Shown: in pieces, positions 55,893-64,000 of the stretch
Layout: each line of letters opens with the position of its first letter
Position numbering within the stretch: position 1 is the first letter of the stretch
Origin: Rubrobacter marinus
GTDB taxonomy: Bacteria; Actinomycetota; Rubrobacteria; Rubrobacterales; Rubrobacteraceae
Direction: 5' to 3'
Assembly: GCF_011492965.1 (NCBI RefSeq)
Contig: NZ_CP045121.1
Coordinates: forward strand, 682,001 to 746,000
DNA: 64,000 nucleotides
Notes under the pieces: model-generated
Told to the model about the DNA's origin: nothing
Seen by the model: the letters and a program-made list of their open reading frames with translations, nothing else
Database searches by the model: none
Made by a program: the position numbers and the translations under genes

Positions 55893-56756
55893 CTAGTCGA
55901 CCCTGGAGGCCGAGACCGTGACGTGGTTGCCCGAGCCTGAGGTGTACTCCGCGAGCTGGGGCTTGAGGACCTCCGCCGAGTCGGCCACGCTCCCGAGCGC
56001 GGTGATACCGGCCGTCACCGGGGCCTTCGGACCGACCTCGGCGTCGATATCCCCCACAAGTGAGACGGAGACGCGGAGATCCGGCGCGTCCACCGGCTTT
56101 ATCTCGACGACCTTCGCCCCGTCCTGGAGCACGGGGTCCGGGCGTATCGCGACCACGGTCCCGTTCACCGGGGAGTAGACGGTCGTGCCGGCCTCGGCCC
56201 CTACGTCAAGGGCGCCGGTGCGCGAGCCCAGCCTGGAGGCCGGGGGCATGACGTGGTAGCGCAGCTTCTCCGGCGTCGAACCCGTCGTCACGAGCCCCAG
56301 AAAGACGTTCGCCGAGAGGTTCTCCCCGCGCGGGGACATCTCGATGAGGCTCTCGCCCTCCGGGTGGTAGCCGAGGCCCGTGATCTCCTCCGGGCGCACC
56401 GGGCTCGAAATCGGGAGCCCCGCCGCCTCGGCGAGGACCGTGTCCGTCTCGGCGCTGTTCGGGTCTATGGGGAGGGCCTGGTTCTCGGCCCCCGAGGTCT
56501 GGGCGAACGCGGCGACCACGACCGCCAGCGCGGCCAGAACGGCGAGGCCGACCGCGAGCAGCCTCCGGCGCCTGTATACCTTCGGGTCGCGCGTGCGCCG
56601 CGGTACGCGCCTCCCCGCGGGACGCGGCACGGGAGACCTGGAGCCCTCGGGGGCTCGGCGGGCACGCACGGGGCGCCGCCGGCTCTCTTCCAGAACCGAC
56701 GCGCCCGTGTACCCAAACCCAACATGTTGGGCACGTTTTGTGTTGCCCCCTCGCAT
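55893..56756 (-). CDS. Membrane-anchored protein with M23-like beta domain
   Basis: 287 residues. A basic Arg-rich cytoplasmic start (about 1-65), one helix (LLAVGLAVLAALAVVVAAF, about 66-84), and an outside part. GALDVGAEAGTTVYSPVNGT, VVAIRPDPVLQDGAKVVEIK and VTAGITALGSV resemble the lysostaphin-like M23 fold; the zinc ligands HxxxD and HxH are not seen, so it is probably non-catalytic. A binding role in the cell wall is likely. ATG 56756; a TTG-like upstream start is possible. Confidence 0.65.
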   Translation of the reverse strand: MRGGNTKRAQHVGFGYTGASVLEESRRRPVRARRAPEGSRSPVPRPAGRRVPRRTRDPKVYRRRRLLAVGLAVLAALAVVVAAFAQTSGAENQALPIDPNSAETDTVLAEAAGLPISSPVRPEEITGLGYHPEGESLIEMSPRGENLSANVFLGLVTTGSTPEKLRYHVMPPASRLGSRTGALDVGAEAGTTVYSPVNGTVVAIRPDPVLQDGAKVVEIKPVDAPDLRVSVSLVGDIDAEVGPKAPVTAGITALGSVADSAEVLKPQLAEYTSGSGNHVTVSASRVD

Positions 56757-56919
56757 ACTGGTGCGGCACTATACGTAATTTGGGCCATCGTGTAAAGGGA
56801 CTTGGCACTTTCTTGTTATCCGCTTGGCACCCACCGGTATCTATATAGAAGTCGAGAGGGGCCACCCGGGACGGGAAGGCATATACTCAGGGGACGTCTC
56901 GCGGAGGTTTAGGAGCCGG

Positions 56920-58092
56920 GTGCCTACGACGAAGAAGCTGGTCGTCTCGACCTACCTACAGTACATCTTCATCGCGGTGGGCGCCCTGCTGCTCTTCACG
57001 TTCGTCCGCCAGATCGGCGGCGTCCTCCTCACCTTCCTGCTGGCCGGGGTTCTGGCCTACGCCCTGAACCCCCTCATACGCCGCCTGGAGACCTTGGGCG
57101 TCCCCAGGGTAGTGGCCGTGCTCGGGGTGTTTCTCGGGCTCACGGCGGCGGTGCTCCTCGCGGCGCTCGTCCTCATAATCCCGGCGGTCGGGCAGATACA
57201 GGCCCTCGTGCGCGACCCGACGGCGTTCGCGGACGGGGTGGCGGGGCTCGTGGAGCGTGCGCGCGAGCTGCCCTACGTCGGGGAGCGCGTCTCCTCCATA
57301 GACCGGGAGAGGCTCGTCGAGCTCGCGAGCAGCAACGCGCCGTCGGCAGGACAGATCCTGAATGGCGCTCTCGGCTTCATAGGAGGGGTTTTCGGGGTCT
57401 TCGGCACGCTGCTCAACCTGCTGCTCATGCTCATCATCTCCATATACCTGCTGCTCGACCGCGAGAGGATCTCGCGCGCCACCCTGCGCGCGGTGCCCCG
57501 GACGGTGAGGAGCCAGGCGGCGGGGCTCTTCCGCGCCGTGGAGGGGGCGCTCGTCAAGTACCTCAGGGCGCAGCTTCTGCTCTGCGCGATCATGGGCGTG
57601 CTCGGCTGGGCCATCGTCTACTTCACCGGCGGGCGGTTCGCGCTCCTCATCGGTCTGTGGGTCGGCCTGACGGAGATCATCCCCGTCCTCGGCGCTTTTC
57701 TGGGCGCGATCCCGGCCGTCCTGATCCCGCTGTTCATGGGCGACTTTACCCAGGCCCTGATCGTCGCGGCCCTCTTCCTCGTCGCCCAGCAGCTGGAGGG
57801 GAACGTCCTCGTGCCGCGCGTCATGGGCGGCACCACCGGCGTCCATCCACTGTGGGTGCTCTTCGCGACCCTCGCCGCCACCGCCCTCTACGGGATCGTG
57901 GGCGCCGTCTTCGCGGTCCCCATCGTCGCCATAATCTCCGCGGCCTGGCGCTACCTCCGCGAGACGCTCGTCTTCGAGCGCTGGGGCAAGGCCCCCGTCC
58001 AGGTGCTCGCCGGGGGACCCGACGAGGCTCGCGAGGCCGTGCCGGCGGGCGAGGGGCAGCGGAGCCCCGCGGAGACGGAGGATCCACGATGA
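56920..58092 (+). CDS. AI-2E family permease (PerM/YdiK-like)
   Basis: 390 residues from GTG 56920 with AGGAG about 8 bases upstream. Eight helices with the usual order; GVLAYALNPLIRRLE and FALLIGLWVGLTEIIPVLGA, FLGAIPAVLIPLFMGD and QQLEGNVLVPRVMG are family blocks. Members have been linked to AI-2 export or Na+/H+ antiport; most are uncharacterised. The stop overlaps the ATG of the CDP-alcohol phosphotransferase gene (58089) by four bases. C-terminal tail is Pro/Glu-rich. Confidence 0.9.
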   Translation: MPTTKKLVVSTYLQYIFIAVGALLLFTFVRQIGGVLLTFLLAGVLAYALNPLIRRLETLGVPRVVAVLGVFLGLTAAVLLAALVLIIPAVGQIQALVRDPTAFADGVAGLVERARELPYVGERVSSIDRERLVELASSNAPSAGQILNGALGFIGGVFGVFGTLLNLLLMLIISIYLLLDRERISRATLRAVPRTVRSQAAGLFRAVEGALVKYLRAQLLLCAIMGVLGWAIVYFTGGRFALLIGLWVGLTEIIPVLGAFLGAIPAVLIPLFMGDFTQALIVAALFLVAQQLEGNVLVPRVMGGTTGVHPLWVLFATLAATALYGIVGAVFAVPIVAIISAAWRYLRETLVFERWGKAPVQVLAGGPDEAREAVPAGEGQRSPAETEDPR

Positions 58093-58686
58093 ACCTGCCG
58101 CACCGGGAACCGGGTCAGCCCTACCCCTACAAGGCCGCCCTGCGGGGCCTCCTGCACCCGCTCGTCAGGCTGCTCGCGGCGCTCAGGGTCGGGCCGGACC
58201 AACTGACGGTCGCGGGCTGGGCGTTCTCCCTCGTGGCGGCGACGCTCTTCGCGACGGGGTACGTGAGGGTCGCCGGGGCCGTCATGCTCTTCGCCGGCCT
58301 CTTCGACGCCCTCGACGGCGCGGTCGCCCGCGAGTCCAACCGGATGAGCCGCTTCGGCGCCTTCCTCGACTCCTCGCTGGATCGCCTCTCCGAGTCGGCG
58401 GTCTTCGTGGGCATCATCTTCTACTTCGCGTCCGTCGGCACCCCCTACGAGGCCCTGCTGGCCGGGGTCGCCATGACCTTCTCCCTGGGCACCTCCTACA
58501 CCCGCGCCCGCGCGGAGGGCCTCGGCATTCCCTGCGAGGTGGGCCTCCTCGAGCGCGCGGGAGGGTCGTGCTCCTCTCCTTCTCCTCCATCGCCGGCTTC
58601 CTGACCGTCGGCCTGGTCCTCGTGGCCGCGGGGCCCTCGTCACCACGGTCCAGCGCATCCTCCACGTCCGCCGCGCGACGAGGTAG
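58089..58686 (+). CDS. CDP-alcohol phosphatidyltransferase family protein, two frameshifts
   Basis: About 199 residues. The signature D-x2-DG-x2-AR-x8-G-x3-D-x3-D is complete: FDALDGAVARE then FGAFLDSSLDR. VGPDQLTVAGWAFSLVAA and YTRARAEGLGI are typical of PgsA/phosphatidylinositol-phosphate synthase relatives. The frame is lost near 58560 and 58632; with one base each it continues VVLLSFSSIAGFLTVGLVLV and VTTVQRILHVRRATR to TAG 58684-58686. It would join a CDP-diacylglycerol phosphatidyl group to an alcohol at the membrane. Which phospholipid is unknown. Confidence 0.85.
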
Positions 58687-58697
58687 GGCCTCCCGGC

Positions 58698-59248
58698 GTG
58701 CCAAGGAGCAGACGCGCCCCCAGCCCCGCCAGCAGCCCCGCGGCGCCGCTCCCGACTACGGGGGCAAGGTCTCGCACGAGACGGAGGCGACGGCCCGGCG
58801 CGCCGCCCGCCCGGACCTCCCGTACCCCTCGGGCGACCCGCTCTCCGGCGTCGCGCTGGTCGCGCACCCCGCGCCGAGCACCGCCGGCTCCGCGCGGCTC
58901 GCCGACGCCCTGCGCCGCAGCCTCGCCGCCGTGGGCCTCGACGCCGCGTACCTCACCTGGTCGCCCTCCGGCCCCCTGCGCGAGGAGCTGCTCTCCCTGG
59001 AGCCCGCGGTCCTCGTGGCGGTGGGGCCCGGCGCGGCGCGCACGATCGACGAAGCGGGCCACGCGCTCGTCAAGACCCCCTTCCTGCGGGCCACCGAGGG
59101 GGCGTACTTCCCCTGGACCAGGGGCACGACGGGCCTCCTGCTCCCCGACCTCGCGCCCGCCCTCGAGGACGATGAGGCGAAGCGCCGCTTCTGGCGGGCC
59201 TTCCTCGCCCTCCGCGACCTCGCCCCCGACGGAAGCGCCCGCGCGTGA
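58698..59248 (+). CDS. Hypothetical protein before the presenilin-like gene, start uncertain
   Basis: The frame ending at 59248 gives a believable protein from about 58770: TARRAARPDLPYPSGDPLSG, VALVAHPAPSTAGSARLADA, YLTWSPSGPLREELLSLEPA and AFLALRDLAPDGS. No start codon lies in that frame after the previous gene. GTG 58698 is one base out of phase, so another lost base near GGGGG 58761-58765 is likely. It may bind a nucleotide or sugar (VLVAVGPGAART), but no family is recognised. It overlaps the next gene's GTG (GTGA). Confidence 0.5.
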
Positions 59249-60057
59249 CTACCGCAACCCCCGGCGAGCGCCCGCGCGCGACGCCCTTCGCGGCGGTACC
59301 CGGCCTCCCCCTCGCGATCCTCGGGCTCGTCGGCCTCGCGGCCGTCGTTGGGCTGCTCCCCTTACTCGGCGACGAGGACGTCACCTTCCCGGAGCAGATC
59401 CTCTCCTACGTCCTCGCCATCGTCCCCTCGGGCGCCCTCGTCTACGGCCTCCTGGCCTCCCTCGACGCGCGCCTCCGCACGCCTCTTCTCCTGCTGGCAG
59501 GCGCCGCGGCAGGAGCCGGGGGCGCCCTCGCCGCCTACCTCGGGGGCCGGCCGGAGGACCTCGGCGTGCCCGCGGCCCTGCCGCTCGCGCTGCTCCTCCT
59601 CGCAAACGCCCTCAGGATAGCCGCCGCCGTCTCGCTCGCCCTCGCCCTCGCCCGCCAGGTCACCTCCCTGGGGGCGGCCCTGCTCGTCGCCGTCGCCGCC
59701 TCCGCCTCCGACCTGTTCAGCGTCTTCGCCGGCCCCACGAAGGCCCTCGTGCGCGAAGACGCCCCGATCCTGGACTTCCTGCTCCTGATCTACCCGACCT
59801 TCGGCTACCCCCTGGGGTTCGCCCTCGGCGTCGCGGACTTCGTCTTCCTCGCCCTCTTCGTCGCCCTCGCCGGGTACCTCGCCCTGAAACCCCTCGCTAC
59901 CCTCTTGCTGGGTTGCATCTCGGTGCTTGCAGCCATGCTGACCGGCCTGCTCCTCGGCACCGCGCTCCCCGCCCTCCCGTTCGTCGCCGTCTCCTTCCTG
60001 GCCGCCAATGCTTCGCCGCTTTGCAGGGCTTTCTTCACCGACCGTAAGCCCCGCTGA
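59245..60057 (+). CDS. Polytopic membrane protein, putative presenilin/SPP-like GxGD-type aspartyl protease
   Basis: 270 residues, eight or nine hydrophobic segments. Asp156 lies in a helix as SASDLFSVFAGPTKAL, like YD-x2-SV of archaeal presenilin homologues. Asp198 lies in the next helix as FALGVADFVFLALF, a GVAD form of GxGD. PAL is at 242-244 in the last helix (GTALPALPFVAV). Spacing (42 then 44 residues) is a little shorter than in archaeal PSH. This three-motif order is the presenilin/signal-peptide-peptidase signature, but Ser replaces the Tyr and Ala the second Gly, so the call is tentative. GTG 59245 is coupled to the gene before. Confidence 0.45.
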   Translation: MTTATPGERPRATPFAAVPGLPLAILGLVGLAAVVGLLPLLGDEDVTFPEQILSYVLAIVPSGALVYGLLASLDARLRTPLLLLAGAAAGAGGALAAYLGGRPEDLGVPAALPLALLLLANALRIAAAVSLALALARQVTSLGAALLVAVAASASDLFSVFAGPTKALVREDAPILDFLLLIYPTFGYPLGFALGVADFVFLALFVALAGYLALKPLATLLLGCISVLAAMLTGLLLGTALPALPFVAVSFLAANASPLCRAFFTDRKPR

Positions 60058-60232
60058 CGCCCCCCTCGGGGGTTGACACGGAAGACGGTTTCTTGCGCGT
60101 CCGTTAAGAGTATTAAGATTTATTAAAAAACCGTTTCGGCAGGGAAACAAGAATTCCCTTTATCTAAGCCACGTTCTCCTTCTACGTCATTTGTACCTAT
60201 GCAAAGTCGGCGTTGCGCAAGGCGGGGGCTTC

Positions 60233-60280
60233 CCTAAAGTGCCGAGCTTAGGAGGGGGGATACGAATGGATCCCCTTTAA
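60233..60280 (+). promoter_or_regulatory. AT-rich leader with SD-sequestering hairpin and MDPL mini-frame
   Basis: The 60058-60324 gap is much richer in A/T than its surroundings. CCTAA (60233-60237) pairs with TTAGG (60248-60252), which overlaps the strong AGGAGG; AGGGG and AT of that run can instead pair with ATCCCCT (60270-60276). AGGAGGGG serves ATG 60266, a four-codon frame (MDPL, stop 60278-60280). The NlpC/P60 gene starts 45 bases on. This could be a translational attenuator. No known riboswitch consensus fits. Confidence 0.35.
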
Positions 60281-60324
60281 ACACAAATTCATAAACATTG
60301 CGAAGGGGAAGGAGCCCGTACGCC

Positions 60325-62067
60325 ATGCTTCGAAGGGTTAACTTGGTGGTGCTTCTAGGTCTTATGGTGGGCGCGGTGTTCGCGTTCGGGCTTACAGCCG
60401 GTGCCGCGCCGGGCGCCGATGGCGCGCAGGATGAGGTCGCAGAGGCCCAGCAAAGGCTCGCGGAGTTACGAATGGATGCGGGCACCGCTTACGAGGCACA
60501 CGGCAACGCCGTCTACCAGCTCGGGGAGCTCGACGAGGAGATAGCCGCGACGACGGAGGACCTGAGCGTCACCGAGGAGGATCTCGTGGAGGCGCAGGCC
60601 CGACTCGAGGACCGGGCCTCCACGATGTACAAGAGTGGCAACGTCGGCTTCGTCGACGTGCTCGTCGGGGCCGAGAACTTCTCCGAGTTCTCCAACAGGC
60701 TCGAGCTCTGGGTGCGTCTCCTGGCCCGGGAGCGGGCCGAGTTCGATCGGGTCCGCGAGATCCGGGACACGCTCGCCGAGAAGAAGGCGCTCCTCGAGGC
60801 GACGCGGGATCAGCGCGTCGAGGCCCTCGGCGAGGCGGACGCCCAGCTCGACCGGGCCTCCACCCTGGAGGAGGACGCGCAGGCCTACCTCGACGGCCTG
60901 AACGCCGAGCTCCAGGCGGCCCTGGAGGCCGAGCAGGCCCGCCGGGTCGAGGAGGCGCGGGCCGCCGGCGAGAGGTTGCGGGCCGAGATCGCCGAGGCCG
61001 AGCCCGAGGCGGTGCAGGCGGTTCAGCCCATCCGCCAGCCGGAGCCCGTCCGGATCGAGGACGTCCCCGCCGAGGCGATCCCCGCCGGCGTCGTGACCGA
61101 GGTCCCCGAGAAGACCGTCGAGGCCGAGCCGGTCGCCGCGACCGTCCCCGAGCCCGTCGAGACCCCCGAGGTCGACCTCGCCGCCCAGGATGCGGCCGAG
61201 AGGCAGGCCGCCAGGGCCGCAAGGCTCGCCGCCGAGCAGCGTGCCGCCGAGCAGGCCGCCGCCGAGCGTTACGCGGCTGAGAAGGCCGCCGCCGCCGAGG
61301 AGGCCAGGCTCGCCGCCGAGCAGGCCGCCGCCGCCGAGCAGGCCGCCGCCGAGAGGCAGGCCGCCAGGGCCGAGCGCCGGGCGGAGCTCGCCGCGCAACG
61401 CGCCGCCGCCGAGCAGGCCGCCGCCGAGCAAGCGGCTGCCCAGCAAGCCGAGGCCGAGCGCCTCGCCGCCGAGCAGCAGGCCGCAGCAGCGCAGGACGCC
61501 GCGGCGCAGCAGCAGTACGAGGCCGAGCAGGCCGCCGATCAGGCCGCGGCCGACCAGTACGAGAACGAGAGGCCCGGCAACGTGGGCGGCGGGATCACGG
61601 CCGGCGATCAGTACGACGGCGGCGGCACCGGGGCGGGCGCGGGTCTCCAGGCCTCGCCGCAGCAGCCGGCTCCGGCGGCCCCTGCGGCCCCGGCTTCCGC
61701 CTCCGGCAGCGCGGTCGTCGCCGAGTCGGCGAGCCACATGGGCACCCCGTACGTCTTCTCCCCTCCGGGCCCCTGCTCCGCCAACGTCGCTGAGGACTGC
61801 TCCTGCCACACGATGCTCGTCTACCAAGCCTTCGGGATCTCGCTCCCCGACGATCCGGTCGCGCAGTTCGGCATGGGCGTCCCGGTCTCCGGGCCTCCGC
61901 AGGCCGGCGACCTGGTCTTCTGGGCCGAGGGCGGCGCCGGCATCACCCACGTCGGCATCGCCACGGGCAACGGCACGACGATCCACGCATCGACGTACGC
62001 CGGCTACGTGACGGAGACCCCGATAGACAACATCCCGGGCTACGCGGGCGCGAGGAGGCTCCTCTAG
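60325..62067 (+). CDS. Secreted NlpC/P60 cell-wall peptidase with coiled-coil and Ala/Glu-rich linker
   Basis: 580 residues from ATG 60325 (AAGGAG about 12 bases upstream). Signal peptide about 1-30 (VVLLGLMVGAVFAFGLTAGA). Residues ~35-225 form a PcsB/RipA-like coiled coil. A long Ala/Glu/Gln repeat (AAEQAAAEQ-like, 61190-61560) follows. The C-terminal domain has Cys in AEDCSCHTMLVYQAFG, His in ITHVGIATGNG and a third residue in HASTYAG. DCSC stands where DCSG is usual. It should cleave peptidoglycan stem peptides, perhaps at division. A long leader precedes it. Confidence 0.9.
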   Translation: MLRRVNLVVLLGLMVGAVFAFGLTAGAAPGADGAQDEVAEAQQRLAELRMDAGTAYEAHGNAVYQLGELDEEIAATTEDLSVTEEDLVEAQARLEDRASTMYKSGNVGFVDVLVGAENFSEFSNRLELWVRLLARERAEFDRVREIRDTLAEKKALLEATRDQRVEALGEADAQLDRASTLEEDAQAYLDGLNAELQAALEAEQARRVEEARAAGERLRAEIAEAEPEAVQAVQPIRQPEPVRIEDVPAEAIPAGVVTEVPEKTVEAEPVAATVPEPVETPEVDLAAQDAAERQAARAARLAAEQRAAEQAAAERYAAEKAAAAEEARLAAEQAAAAEQAAAERQAARAERRAELAAQRAAAEQAAAEQAAAQQAEAERLAAEQQAAAAQDAAAQQQYEAEQAADQAAADQYENERPGNVGGGITAGDQYDGGGTGAGAGLQASPQQPAPAAPAAPASASGSAVVAESASHMGTPYVFSPPGPCSANVAEDCSCHTMLVYQAFGISLPDDPVAQFGMGVPVSGPPQAGDLVFWAEGGAGITHVGIATGNGTTIHASTYAGYVTETPIDNIPGYAGARRLL

Positions 62068-62093
62068 CGCGAGACGCCACGACGAGGGACCCC

Positions 62094-62127
62094 GAAGGGG
62101 GGCGGGCCGGACGGCCCGCCCCCCTTC
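62094..62127 (+). terminator. Strong hairpin terminator after the NlpC/P60 gene
   Basis: GAAGGGGGGCGGGCC (62094-62108) pairs perfectly with GGCCCGCCCCCCTTC (62113-62127) around GGAC, 27 bases after the stop. Confidence 0.75.
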
Positions 62128-62199
62128 CCGTTCGCCGAAGAGCCGGCCGGCGATGGTACAATTCTTTCAAGTGATGGTTTAGTTTCCAGCCGGGGTTTT

Positions 62200-63129
62200 G
62201 TGGCAAGGGTGGTCTCTTTGGGTCTTTTGCAGGTGGCCGGGTTCGGTTCCTTGATCGTGGTAGGCGTCGTCGTGCTGGTCGTACTCTTCCTGTTGAGTTC
62301 CTCCATCCGGATCGTCAGCGAGTACGAGCGCGGCGTGATCTTCAGGCTGGGCAGGGTGCAGGGGCGGGCCAAGGGGCCGGGGCCCTTCGTCCTCATCCCC
62401 GTAGTCGACAGGATGGTGAAGATAGACCTCAGGACCGTCACGATGGACGTGCCGCCTCAGGACCTTATCACCCGCGACAACGTCCCCGCCCGCGTCAACG
62501 CCGTCATCTACTTCCGGGTCCTCGACCCCAATAAGGCCGTCATCGAGGTCGAGAACTACGTGCTCGCGACCAGCCAGATCAGCCAGACGACCCTCAGGAG
62601 CGTGCTGGGGCAGAAGGACCTCGACGACCTGCTCACCAACCGCGAGTCCATAAACGAGGAGCTCCAGTCCATCATCGACGAGCAGACCGACCCGTGGGGG
62701 ATCAAGGTCAGCCACGTCGAGGTCAAGGACGTGGAGATACCGCAGGGGATGCAGCGCGCGATGGCGCGCCAGGCCGAGAGCGAGCGCGAGCGTCGCGCCA
62801 AGATCATCTCGGCCGAGGGCGAGTACCAGGCCTCCCAGCGCCTCCGCCAGGCGGCCGACCGCCTCGAGAGCCCTACCGCCCTCCAGCTCAGGCTCTTCCA
62901 GACCCTCGGCGAGATCTCCACGGAGAACAACTCCACCGTCATCATCCCCGTCCCGATGGACCTCTTCCGCCCCTACCTGCAGGGGGGCAACGGCTCGAAC
63001 GACGGGTACGCCCGCCAGCAGGCCGCCGCCGCCCGCCGCATGGAGGAGGACGAGGCCGAGCGGCTCTACGAGGAGGCCGTCGGCGAGAGGCCCGAGGAGG
63101 AGGACGGCAGCGGGGAGCGGCCCGCCTAG
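62200..63129 (+). CDS. SPFH/stomatin-like membrane protein (slipin)
   Basis: 309 residues from GTG 62200. One N-terminal helix ([18 protein letters not shown]), then the SPFH domain: [74 protein letters not shown] and [20 protein letters not shown] are the slipin blocks. A helical tail ends Glu-rich. Such proteins form membrane scaffolds. A NfeD partner, often adjacent, is absent. TACAAT near 62157 is a possible -10. Confidence 0.92.
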   Translation: MARVVSLGLLQVAGFGSLIVVGVVVLVVLFLLSSSIRIVSEYERGVIFRLGRVQGRAKGPGPFVLIPVVDRMVKIDLRTVTMDVPPQDLITRDNVPARVNAVIYFRVLDPNKAVIEVENYVLATSQISQTTLRSVLGQKDLDDLLTNRESINEELQSIIDEQTDPWGIKVSHVEVKDVEIPQGMQRAMARQAESERERRAKIISAEGEYQASQRLRQAADRLESPTALQLRLFQTLGEISTENNSTVIIPVPMDLFRPYLQGGNGSNDGYARQQAAAARRMEEDEAERLYEEAVGERPEEEDGSGERPA

Positions 63130-63280
63130 GCGGCCCCGTTGTTCGGCCTCGCGACAATCCCCACGGCCCCACGGGTTAAAGACCATTGGGGCTGGGTAGG
63201 GATGTGCGCGGAGACAAGGAGTTGGGCACGCGGTCGCCACGTACTGCGACGCCTTGCCAGGCTTCTGGAGGCGAACTCAG

Positions 63281-63727
63281 ATGACTTGTGAAACCATGAG
63301 AGAACAACAGGAGAAAAAGTTCGGTAGCGCGGAGCCCATCGTTCTCGAGATCCCGAGCGGCGCGGAGTACATCCTGCTCGGGAGGCTCGTCGTTTCTTGC
63401 GTGGGCCAACTCGCGGGCTTCGGTCCGGAGGACGTCTACGATCTGAAGCTGGCCGTCACCGAAGCCGCCACGAACGTGGTGCGCCACGCGGAGGTGGGCT
63501 CCTTCCAGATCGAGTACCGGGTCTTGCCGGGCGCGGTCGAGGTGACGGTCACGGACGCGGGCGGTGGTTTCGACCTCGGTGAGCTCTCGGGCAAGCCCGG
63601 CGAGCACGGCGGGTTCGGCCTTACCGTGATCCGCGGCCTCGTCGACGACGTCGTCGTGGACTCCACCGCCGAGGGCACGCGCCTGAAGATGGTGCGCCGC
63701 TCGACCTCCGCCACCGCCACCACCTAG
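63281..63727 (+). CDS. RsbW-like anti-sigma factor / serine kinase (HATPase_c_2)
   Basis: 148 residues from ATG 63281, ten bases after GGAGG. VYDLKLAVTEAATNVVRHAE holds the N box (EAATNVVRHA), VTDAGGGFD the G1 box, and GEHGGFGLTVIRGLVDDVVV the G2 lid. This is the GHKL kinase fold of RsbW/SpoIIAB. It would phosphorylate an anti-sigma antagonist and hold a stress sigma factor. Neither partner is in the window. Confidence 0.88.
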   Translation: MTCETMREQQEKKFGSAEPIVLEIPSGAEYILLGRLVVSCVGQLAGFGPEDVYDLKLAVTEAATNVVRHAEVGSFQIEYRVLPGAVEVTVTDAGGGFDLGELSGKPGEHGGFGLTVIRGLVDDVVVDSTAEGTRLKMVRRSTSATATT

Positions 63728-63850
63728 TACAGCGGGCCGAACTTCCGCGGCGACCCTTCCGTACAGCCCCTCGTGGCTTGCGCGGCCGTACCGTCTCAAT
63801 ATACTCTGTGACGTACGTGACGCGCTCGTCTACTATGGATTGGAAGGGTC

Positions 63851-64000
63851 TTGCTCCAGCAGGTAAACGCGGGCCATAAGTCTCTAGCCGACTACCGTAG
63901 CATCATCCGCCGGGATCTCTACGAAGAGATCCAGGACCTCTCCGAGCGCGTCAAGGGCGCGCGGGTCTTACACGTCAACGCCACGGCCTTCGGCGGCGGG
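63851..64000 (+). CDS. treT: Trehalose synthase TreT (glycosyltransferase), N-terminal part
   Basis: TTG 63851 opens LLQQVNAGHKSLADYRSIIR, and the last visible residues are VLHVNATAFGGG, the start of a GT4-type fold. SLxDYRxI followed by RVLHVN-(S/A)T-x-(F/Y)GGG is typical of TreT, which makes trehalose from NDP-glucose and glucose. GGAAGGG is only three bases upstream; TATACT (63800-63805) is a possible -10. The gene continues past the window. Confidence 0.75.
   Translation, partial: MLQQVNAGHKSLADYRSIIRRDLYEEIQDLSERVKGARVLHVNATAFGGG

Noticed and set aside
60058..60324. c-di-AMP (ydaO) riboswitch upstream of the NlpC/P60 gene
   Set aside because: The position is typical and GCCGAGCTT plus a G-run look suggestive, but the GGGGTGAA and CCGAA..GACAGCTAACC core elements are absent.

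Overview
The window looks like chromosomal DNA of a high-GC actinobacterium, most probably Rubrobacter or a close relative. The reasons are the GTG/TTG-rich starts, an SCO4848-type small membrane protein, MurT/GatD, DEDD-exonuclease/GIY-YIG fusion, MtrA/MtrB-like two-component pair and a TreT-type trehalose synthase start at the right edge. The placement is inference. No rRNA, tRNA, CRISPR array, insertion sequence or phage gene was found.

Layout. 0-2.5 kb: end of a nucleotide-sugar module (RmlD-like reductase, CapE/WbvB-like dehydratase, WecB-like 2-epimerase). 2.5-5.1 kb: small membrane peptide, secreted subtilase, CysH with its promoter. 5.5-9.4 kb: a WbpV-WbpL-WbpM-like set for a D-QuiNAc/D-FucNAc-type sugar and lipid-linked glycan initiation. 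9.5-14.4 kb: SCO4848-like protein, RnfC-like protein, NarL-type sensor kinase/regulator. 14.7-22.2 kb: an island of exported proteins (two RTX-type calcium-binding proteins plus the tail of a third fused to a truncated PAS gene, a second subtilase, a small secreted protein, a beta-helix/Ig protein). 22.3-30 kb: HAD-like protein, FabD, lipid kinase, ThpR, LarB, cation antiporter, HtrA-like protease. 30-34.9 kb: DEAD helicase, MurT and GatD. 34.9-42.6 kb: hydrolase, atypical SDR, FrnE/DsbA-like protein with an in-frame TGA at the first active-site Cys, CrcB, formamidase, FmdB, MetX-like hydrolase, copper amine oxidase. 43-48.1 kb: urease operon ureA-cynS-ureB-ureC-ureF-ureG-ureD, with cyanase inserted and no ureE. 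48.1-54.9 kb: MoeA, HhH protein, exonuclease/GIY-YIG fusion, PhoB/PhoR-type pair. 55-64 kb: M50 protease, membrane-anchored M23-like protein, AI-2E permease, CDP-alcohol phosphotransferase, possible presenilin-like protease, NlpC/P60 protein, stomatin-like protein, RsbW-like kinase, start of treT.

How the genes work together. The 37-48 kb stretch releases ammonia from formamide, amines, urea and cyanate. The left end and several scattered genes serve envelope polysaccharide and peptidoglycan. The most unusual local signal is the FrnE-like gene at 36358-36975: a full reading frame from a strong ribosome-binding site, with UGA where CxxC needs its first Cys and a SECIS-like hairpin just downstream, so it is a candidate selenoprotein.

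Sequence quality. Eight genes are broken by about 27 single-base losses, nearly all next to G or C runs and each repaired by adding one base. They cluster in patches and look like sequencing or consensus errors, not gene decay. I describe those genes as single genes with the breaks noted.
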